In this document: positions 56,267-64,000 of the stretch, piece by piece
Layout: every line of letters begins with the position of its first letter
How positions within the stretch are numbered: the first letter of the stretch is position 1
From: Isoetes taiwanensis
Taxonomy: Eukaryota; Streptophyta; Lycopodiopsida; Isoetales; Isoetaceae
Direction of reading: 5' to 3'
DNA: 64,000 bases
Assembly (NCBI GenBank): GCA_021234155.1
Contig: JAJEKV010000004.1
Coordinates: 15,017,688 to 15,081,687, forward strand
Made by a program: the position numbers and the translations under genes
Notes under the pieces: model-generated
Seen by the model: only the letters and a program-made list of their open reading frames with translations
Told to the model about the DNA's origin: nothing
The model's database searches: none

Positions 56267-56690
56267 AGAAGGAATAAAAATGGCAAGTGCAGACAACATG
56301 ATCATTGGAATCATGCAGTAGCCTACCAGGCTACAACATCTTCTAAAGATCTAGACGCCCATTTGTGCCAGCCATAAGGTTAAAGACAACATACAGAAAT
56401 ATGGAAGCCACAAGTCCCCATCCCAAAAATCACACCAAAATTCAGCTTCCCATGTAGAAGCTGGCACAAGCCAAAGACCATACAAAATAAGAAGGGCCCT
56501 GATAAGTCAGCATCTTCGTGAAGATCTGGGTTTGTTCTTAATGGAAACAGCAAGACTCTTTTGCCAAATTTGAGATGGATTAATACCCAATTCTTCTAAC
56601 AAAGGAGCTTCGTCTTCAAATGACCCATAGTTTGCACTGCCAAATCCAGTACTAGTAGGAGGAGGTATAGTGTACAGCTGAATGTCGTGC
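56267..56690 (-). pseudogene. Yip1-family Golgi/ER membrane protein, YIPF5-like (main exon)
   Basis: Multi-pass membrane protein acting with Rab GTPases in ER-Golgi traffic. After the acceptor TTCTTGCCTAG the exon reads HDIQLYTIPPPTSTGFGSAN, then EDEAPLLEELGINPSQIWQK, the hallmark LLEELGI segment. Shifting frame, DLHEDADLSGPFLFCMVFGL follows, then HGKLNFGVIFGMG; shifting again, SIFLYVVFNLMAGTNGRLDL; and after two stops VGYCMIPMIMLSALAIFIPS, giving at least three hydrophobic segments in family order. The expected RCLSLV after DL reads as stop-containing sequence. The final membrane segment was not found. The plant-type EDADLSGPF motif makes the assignment firm; the frame changes mean it is a remnant or has consensus errors. 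Confidence 0.84.
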
Positions 56691-58510
56691 CTAGGCAAGA
56701 AAAAACGAAATTGGGGCAAAGAGCATGTATAGTGAGTTTGAAGCTAAAATGTAGAAATGAAAATAGATTTCTTACCAGAATCCGGCAGTTTGAATATGTC
56801 CGTTGGGTGGGTAAAAAAATGATAACTGAGCTGAGGTACATTCGATTCCCCTAGGGTGGACTCAAGCCGAGGAGTGAATATCATGCCGAACAAAAGCTTC
56901 CAAAGCAAAGGATCACCATCCAGAAAACGTACTCCCTTTCCCTCTCATCTTTATACCTCCGACTGAAAGTAACAACACTAGCGCAGCTTTTAACCTAGAT
57001 ATGAATATGAAGGCTAGGCTTTTGAGAAGCATAACACTGAAGAAACCTAGATCTTGAGGGTATCTCAGATATAGATATATTCAAGATTGTCTATTGGGAG
57101 CCTAGAAGAGGCAGAACCGAGGGATTGGAAATGCGGAGAAGTATAGAACTGCTACAAAACTTCAAAACCACAAATCAGACAAACTCAAAACGACCAAATT
57201 GCAACGGCAATCGCAATGTAATGGCGCCATCCTAGGATCTAGGATCTGTATCTTTGCTAGGAATGGCAAAAATCTCTGTAGATCTGCAAAAAACATAAAA
57301 TATATCAGAAGACCATAGCCATCATTTATTTGGTGGCAAGAGAACAGAAAACAATAATAGAAAGTGCAAGCCATACCCGGCTGCATAACCGTGTTGATCC
57401 CTCATCGATGGATGTGCGCCATCATAGAAGATGAAGCATGGATGGTGCCCCTGATAAGGTTGGAGCTTAAATCCAGCTTTCTTAGATTGGTCAGACTCCA
57501 TCTCTATCTTCCAATTGAAAGCAGAGCAAGCTGCAGAGATATGCAATAAGTATTTTCATAACTTTAGATAATGGCAGGCTTAACCATAACAATGAAATAT
57601 CGGATCAGATTAATAAAATAACAATGCATAGTTGCAGCAGATGCATGTCTGGCCAGCTTAACCATGACAATGACATAGAATGAAAATAAAGGTACACAAT
57701 TCAAAATAACAACGCATGGTTGCAGCAGATGCATGTCTGCAGCAGATGCATAGTTACATTTGTTATAAAGCTCCGTGAACCTGTAGAAGAGGAGTGTGGT
57801 TCTTGAAGTCTGCTTGGAGCAAGTGTAAACTTCTTCATAATATACCTGCAATACAACACCTGCTTGTGAGAAAGTGAAGCACAAATGTTGCATTTCCAAT
57901 GTCTGCCGTGAGCAGCCAGTCTAAGCAGCTGAGGGAAAATCTCTAGTTCTTGCTGGACATGGAATTTGTGATGAATTAACTTTGCCTGGCAATAAAGTCC
58001 GTTTGTTATTGGTTGTTTCCAGTGATGAGGCACTGTGGGGGTTGCAGGCCTTTGTCCGAGAAGCGGTGATCATACAATTGGGCAGCTACACAACATAATC
58101 AGTAAGAAGGAAGAGGAGATGATCAAACGAAATAATACGTCCGGGCTCGTCTTGATATTACGAACCAGTATGAGTTTCCAACGAAAAGGCTCCCATTTTC
58201 TTGTTTCAAAACGCCGCTCTTTCGCAAAATGCTCACCTGCCAAATTGCGAGCTTTGAGACGGTAAAGAACCACCCAGACGCAAGTTTGCATCGTGCTGGC
58301 CTGACCTAGTTTCTGTACATCAGAGAATGGAACAAAGAAAACAATTTTTGCATTAAGAACTCCATCTTCGAGCAATCATGACATGCAGAGCAGTTCCAAA
58401 GAGAATCGAGCCCAAATGTGCATAAGATCTAGGATGACGAGTACCTGGGACTACAAAATCGCGGAATCGATGATATTTTAGGCCCGTTTGGCACACTGAG
58501 ACCAGATTGA
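56691..58510. other. Possible 5' part of the YIPF5-like gene; unassigned frames
   Basis: On the minus strand, exon-like pieces at about 57200-57290 and 57360-57546 (MESDQSKKAGFKLQPYQGHH) have splice-like borders but no clear family. They could be upstream exons of the Yip1 gene or another gene. Frames at 57701-58033 and 58070-58375 minus are unassigned. Short repeated GCAGCAGATGCAT(GT) motifs occur at about 57630-57750. Confidence 0.35.
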
Positions 58511-58513
58511 TTG

Positions 58514-59432
58514 CTAAAAAGGAAGATTATCCACAATAACAACTACGTAGATGGATCAGACAGAGATTTATGCCGATCACTGTTTGGCTTCTGAGAAAAT
58601 GATCCATGAAAAATGAGCGGATTCTCAAAGTATATCAGAGCAGCAAATTCGATTCGCGGCACATTTTTCTTTATTTTTTTTTTTCTTTATCCACCCCTTC
58701 AGATAGAAGAGGGAGTCATGGAATAAGGGTGGCCACATGTCGTCGGGCCATCTTGAAACGGAAGGAGTTTCAGCCGAAAAATGGAGGAGAGGCCTCCGAT
58801 TGATGTCGGAGGCCGCTTTTAATGTTCCAATCCGTGGAGGAACACCCAAAAATTTTAGTCTTGATCGCCCTGTTTTCCTCTCTTACCGCGGTTGTTTCTG
58901 CCGCTCTTCCCTCTCTCGTATCCCCTCTCGTATCAGATTCATATACGGAGGGGAGGGCCGTGAAGATTGCATGTGGCCACCCCTAATGGAGCCGCGCTTC
59001 CATAAGTTAGCCCAGATGAGGCGAAAGATTGAAAGTGTACATTTTAATTTTAATTAAGATAATTTAAAACCCAAACTTGCAGATATTAATTGTCGGCCTC
59101 AAAAGTCACAATATCATTAATTTCGGGACCACCTCATCAACATAGGATTAATTGCATTTAATATATGCGGCTAAATCTAGGCCATTGATCTAGCACATTC
59201 TAGGGCCTAGATCAAAAGCCCCAAATGAAGGGGCCATTTGAGGTGGCTTCATCAGGGCCGTTGGATCTGAAATATGGACGATCTAACGGGTGAGATCAAA
59301 AGCCCCAAATAAGGGGGTTGCTTGGGGATCATGACGTGGCTTCGTCTGAGTCGTTGGATTTCCAATCCCGACCGTCCGGTGGCGACACCTCGTCTAGATT
59401 CAAATAATTGTATATATATAATGATATATATA
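58514..59432 (+). repeat. ~926-bp tandem block, copy 1 (ends in TA-end repeat)
   Basis: It runs from TAAAAAGGAAGATTATCCAC through GGCCTCCGATTGATGTCGGA, TGGCCACCCCTAATGGAGCC and GGACCACCTCATCAACATAG to the dispersed repeat (ATTCTAGGGCCTAGATCAAA, TCTAGATTCAAATAATTG and TA). The same sequence restarts at about 59434; the matching point GCCATTGATCTAGCAC lies at 59181 and 60107, a 926-bp offset. The open frames inside are not convincing genes. Confidence 0.85.
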
Positions 59433-60106
59433 TTGCTAAAAGGAAGATTATCCACAATAACAACTACGTAGATGGATCGGCGAGAGATTTATGCCGATCA
59501 ACGTTTGGCTTACGAAAATGATCCATGAAAAATGAGCGGTTCTCAAAGTATATCGGGCGACAAATTCGATTCGGCACACATTTTCTTTTATTTTCTTTTT
59601 CTTTATCCACCCTTCGTATAGAAGAGGAGTCGGGGAATAAGGGTGGCCACATGTCAGTTTTCATCTTGAAACGGAAGGAGTTTCAGCCGAAAAATGGGCG
59701 GCGGAGGCCTCCGATTGATGTCGGAGGCCGGTTTTTAATGTTCCAATCCGGCGAGAGGAACACCCAAAAATTTTAGTCTTGATCGTCTGTTTTCCTCTCT
59801 TACAAATCTTCGCCATTGTTCTTCCCTCTTCCCTCTCTCGTATCCCCTCTCAGATCGATTCATATCTGTGGAGGGGAGGGCCGTGAAGATTGCATGTGGC
59901 CACCCCTAATGGAGCCGCGCTTCCATAAGTTAGCCCGATGAGGCGAAAAGATTGAAAGTGTACATTTTAATTTTAATTAAGATAATTTAAAACCCAAACT
60001 TACCAGGATATTAATTGTCGGGCCTCAAAAGTCACAATATCATTAATTTCGGGACCACCTCATCAACATAGGATTAATTGCATTTAATATATGCGGCTAA
60101 ATCTAG
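59433..60106 (+). repeat. ~926-bp tandem block, copy 2 (up to the repeat core)
   Basis: Second copy of the block, with the same landmarks and scattered short indels (for example GGTGGCCACATGTCGTCGGG versus GGTGGCCACATGTCAGTTTT). It runs directly into the ~830-bp tandem array, which shares its first ~230 bp with the end of this block. Confidence 0.8.
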
Positions 60107-62836
60107 GCCATTGATCTAGCACATTCTAGGGCCTAGATCAAAAGCCCCAAATGAAGGGGCCATTTGAGGTGGCTTCATCGGGGCGTTGGATGCGAAATAT
60201 GGACGATCTAAGGTGAGATCAAAGCCCCAAATAAGGGGTTGCTTGGGGATCATGGCGTGGCTTCGTGCGAGTCGTTGGATTTCACAATCCGAACCGTCCG
60301 GGCAATGGCCCTCGGACTTTCCGCCACATGGCCACTCGGCCATTTTTCTGGGCCATAACGCCTCTGCACAGGACGTTATCAGCCTTAACGCCTTTGGCCG
60401 AGGCATTTAGCATTACCCGCCATAGCCAAGCTTGGCCCGTGTTAGCAATCGCGACCGTATGCTCGATCAAAACACGGTATGCTCGATCAAAAGCGGTATG
60501 CTCGATGCTCATGCACAACATACGATGCTCTAATCTTTTATTTGCTTGCACCAGCCTAACCGAAATGGTAGAATTGCCCTGGTCGAAATGGCGGAAGACC
60601 GGTGTTTTTGAAACAGCAAATCGAGTTCTTGAAGCTAATCTTGGATCAGCGTTGCAACTTGCGACATCTCTGCGGCATACCCGCTCTTGGGCGAACCATC
60701 TCTGCCGGCAACAAAAAGCTTTGAAATAAGATCAAACAAGAAGAATAGGCTCAAAAAAATCTCTGCTGCAAGAAGCTCGCTCAAAATCTCTCGCGGCAAC
60801 AAGAAGCTTTGCAACACGATCTTGGTGGTGACCTAACCTCATCAATCAAATGCCCCGATCAGAATGGAACATCAACCATGTGATTGGATCGACCGAACCC
60901 ATTTTGCCAAGAAGCCAAACTCCGACAAATTTTGTTGTTAGAAGCCATTGATCTAGCACATTCTAGGGCCTAGATCAAAAGCCCCAAATGAAGGGGCCAT
61001 TTGAGGTGGCTTCATCGGGGCGTTGGATCTGAAATATGGACGATCTAACGGGTGAGATCAAAAGCCCCAAATAAGGGGTTGCTTGGGGATCATGACGTGG
61101 CTTCGTCACGAAGTGGTTGGATTTCACAATCTGAACCGTCCAGGCGGCGACACCTCGGCGTCTAGATTCAAATACCATAACGCCTCTGCACAGGACGTTA
61201 TCAGCCTTAACGTCTTTGGCCGAGGCATTTAGCATTACCCGCCATAGCCAAGCTTGGCCCAGGTTAGCAATGCCTGCCTTTGTATGCTCCGATCAAAACA
61301 CGATGCTCGATCAAAAGCGGTATGCTCGATGCTCTCGATGCACAACCGATATGCTCTAATCTTTTATTTGCTTGCACCAGCCTAACCGAAATGGTAGAAT
61401 CGCCGGTCGAAATGGCGAAGACCGGTGTTTTTGAAACAGAGCAAATCGAGTTCTTGAAGCTAATCTTGGATCGCGTTGCAACTTATGACATCTCTGCGGC
61501 ATACACGCTCTTGGACGAACCATCTCTGCGGCAACAAAAAGCTTTGAAATAAGATCAAACAAGAAGAATAGGCTCGCTCAAAAATCTCTGCTGCAAGAAG
61601 CTCTTGCTCAAAATCTCTGCAGACAACAAGAAGCTTTGCAACACGATCTTGGTGGTGACCTAACCTCATCAATCAAATGCCCCGATCTCGTAATGTGAAC
61701 ATCAACCATGTGATTGGATCGGCGAACCCATTTTGCCAAGAAGCCAAACTCAGACAAATTTTGTTGTTAGAAGCCATTGATCTAGCACATTCTAGGGCCT
61801 AGATCAAAAGCCCCAAATGAAGGGGCCATTTGAGGTGGCTTCATCAGGGCGTTGGATCTGAAATATGGACGATCTAACGGGTGAGATCAAAAGCCCCAAA
61901 TAAGGGGTTGCTTGGGGATCATGGCGTGGCTTCGTCGAGTCGTTGGATTTCACAATCCCCGAACCGGCCTGGCGGGCGACACCTCGGCCTAGATTCAAAT
62001 ACCATAACGCCTTCTGCACTTGCAGACGTTATCAGCCTTAACGCCTTTGGTAGAGGCATTTAGCATTACCCGCCATAGCCAAGCTTGGCCCAAAATGTTA
62101 GCAATCTGATCAGATGCTCGATCAAAACACGGTATGCTCTGACAAAACAAGATGCTCGATGCTCGATGCACAACACGGTATGCTCTAATCTTTTATTTGC
62201 TTGCACCAGCCTAACCGAAATGGTAGAATCATACGGTCGAAATGGCGGAAGACCGGTGTTTTTGAAACAGAGCAAATCGAGTTCTTGAAGCTAATCTTGG
62301 ATCGGCGTTGCAACTTGCGACATCTCTGCGGCATACCCTCTTTGGCCGAACCATCTCTGCGGCAACAAAAAGCTTTGAAATAAGATCAAACAAGAAGAAT
62401 AGGCTCACGCTCAAAAATCTCTGCTGCAAGAAGCTCGCTCAAAATCTCTGCGGCACAAGAAGCTTTGCAACACGATCTTGGTGGTGACCTAACCTCATCA
62501 ATCAAATGCCCCGATCTTTGTAGCGAGAACATCAACCATGTGATTGGATCGACGAACCCATTTTGCCAAGAAGCCAAACTCCGACAAATTTTGTTGTTAG
62601 AAGCCATTGATCTAGCACATTCTAGGGCCTAGATCAAAAGCCCCAAATGAAGGGGCCATTTGAGGTGGCTTCATCAGGGCCGTTGGATCTGAAATATGGA
62701 CGATCTAACGGGTGAGATCAAAAGCCCCAAATAAGGGGTTGCTTGGGGATCATGGCGTGGCTTCCGTATGGACGAGTCGTTGGATTTCACAATCCAAGCG
62801 AATCGGTGCCGACACCTCGGCGTCTAGATTCAAATA

Positions 62837-62840
<4 letters not shown>
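60107..62840 (+). repeat. ~830-bp tandem array, three units plus a partial
   Basis: The unit start GCCATTGATCTAGCAC occurs at 60107, 60943, 61773 and 62603 (offsets 836, 830, 830). Each full unit has the dispersed-repeat core (AAAAGCCCCAAATGAAGGGG), then CATAACGCCTCTGCACAGG-like sequence, ACGTTATCAGCCTTAACG, clustered GGTATGCTCGATCAAAA units, AAGACCGGTGTTTTTGAAAC, GCAACAAAAAGCTTTGAAAT and CCAAACTCCGACAAATTTTG. The fourth unit stops at a TA microsatellite. The frames in it (for example 60265-60729) look repeat-derived; no known protein. Confidence 0.88.
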
Positions 62841-62926
<86 letters not shown>

Positions 62927-62930
62927 ATAT
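62840..62930. repeat. Long (TA)n microsatellite
   Basis: About 80-90 bp of uninterrupted TA dinucleotides between the last TA-end repeat copy (TCTAGATTCAAATAATTG) and the next element (TTGTACTATGAGGGGAGTGT). It is the longest of the TA tracts that mark element borders in this window. Confidence 0.95.
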
Positions 62931-64000
62931 ATTGTACTATGAGGGGAGTGTACAAATTTTGAGTCATTCGGTGAAGATTCTATAAAGATTCTCTTAGATT
63001 CTTCAAGGCTTAGAAAACATTTCCCTAGATTCTCGAAGATTTCACAAAGATTCCCTTAGATTCCTCTACAATCTGTTGAGATTCTCATAGATTCATTAAG
63101 ATTCTCTTGAGTTTCCTCTAGATTATCAAAGATTAACCCAAATTTCCTCTAGATTCTCCAAGATTCTATGTAGATTCTCCTAAATTCCCATAGATTCTAT
63201 GAATATTCTCCTGCAAAACACATCCAATGTGAAAGATTCCCCAGGATTTCACAAAGATTCTTAATGTTCTACAAAGATTCCTCTAGATTCTCTAAGATTA
63301 TATATAGATTTTATGTAGATTCCCCTAGATTCCTTTAGATATTATGTATATTCCCCTAGATTCCATTAGATCTAAGTATATTCCCCTAGATTCTCCAAGA
63401 TTCCATTAAAGATCACGTAGATTCTCAAAGACTCTACGAAGATGCACTTAGATTCTGCTAGATTTTCTAAGATTCTCTTAAGATTCCCATAGATTCCCTA
63501 ATTCTGTTGAGATTCCTCTAGATTCCCCAAGTTTCTATGTAGATTCTCCCAGATCCCCTTAGATTCTATGAAGATTCCCCTAGATTCTTCAAGATTTTAT
63601 CAAGATTCCCCTAGATTCTCAAAGGTTTTATAAAAATTCGCTTAGATTCTTAAAGATTCTCTTGTGATTCCCATAGATTCCTTAAGATTCTTTTGAGATT
63701 CCTTTACGTTCTTTAAGATTCTATGAAGATTCCACTAGATTCTCTTAAATTCCCATAAAATTCCAAGATTCCAAGAAGATTCTTAATATTTGATCATATT
63801 TGCTTCATCTACGACGAAACGATATCAATGCACTACTCATTGGAAAGCTCTTGATGAGAGGAATCCAAGGGCATAGGCACCACCTTCATCCCACCCATTT
63901 GCTACAAAGTTCACGGGCCTTTGAAGATAATTAAAAAAAGAAGCTTCCTTGAAATTCCTTCCATAAATGTTGGTGCCACCTCATTACTTTTTTTATTAAA
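62931..64000 (+). repeat. AGATTC-rich element, longest copy, runs off the window
   Basis: It opens with TTGTACTATGAGGGGAGTGT and ACAAATTTTGAG, as at 25.77 kb. About 830 bp of AGATTC variants follow, then the tail GATCATATTTGC, CATTGGAAAGCTCTTGATGA and AATGTTGGTGCCACCTCATT seen at 31.1 and 31.9 kb. It is cut by the window end. Confidence 0.85.

Noticed and set aside
60265-60729. 154-codon plus frame in the tandem array
   Set aside because: It lies wholly within the ~830-bp repeat unit, is broken in the other units, and has no domain.

Overview
The window reads as nuclear DNA of a vascular land plant with a large, repeat-rich genome. The evidence is plant-type genes with GT-AG introns (a tau-class glutathione S-transferase, a UPL5-like HECT ligase, a KCBP-type kinesin-14, the glycine decarboxylase P-protein, a plant Yip1 protein), AT-rich spacers, long (TA)n and poly(A) tracts, and many dispersed repeats. 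A gymnosperm or fern would fit, but I cannot fix the lineage. There are no bacterial-style operons, no rRNA or tRNA genes and no CRISPR arrays.

Layout. 1-5.5 kb: kinesin-14 (KCBP) motor exons, then a roughly 380-bp direct repeat pair. 7.4-8.9 kb: a ~181-bp tandem satellite with an inverted unit at its left edge. 13.4-15.0 kb: a Rossmann/dienelactone hydrolase gene that is broken. 16.7-17.1 kb: a copia gag remnant. 17.6-25.2 kb: a 7.6-kb two-ORF retroelement on the minus strand. It has a Penelope-like reverse transcriptase (RT), no visible GIY-YIG endonuclease and 1.7-kb terminal direct repeats; this is the outstanding item of the window. 25.8-32.9 kb: AGATTC-rich arrays, a UPL5 HECT fragment and an 826-bp tandem duplication. 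38-45 kb: short plus-strand fragments of unrelated genes (ubiquilin, DNA polymerase epsilon, an RH41-type helicase, purple acid phosphatase, possible NF-YA). 48.2-56.9 kb: four minus-strand genes or gene remnants (tau GST, GLDP, GDSL esterase, YIPF5-like Yip1). 58.5-64 kb: tandem 926-bp and ~830-bp repeats, a ~90-bp (TA)n tract and another AGATTC array.

Coherence. Almost every host gene is incomplete. Exon pieces keep good splice sites and conserved motifs but carry single-base indels, missing exons and stop codons, several of which fall where the family has glutamine. Differences between repeat copies cluster at CAG/CTG sites. This could reflect decay of methylated cytosines, consensus-calling errors at methylated CHG sites, or both. 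By contrast, the two retroelement ORFs (527 and about 675-689 codons) are open throughout, which suggests recent activity. The host genes do not form a pathway; the window looks like a repeat-dominated region with a gene-remnant cluster.
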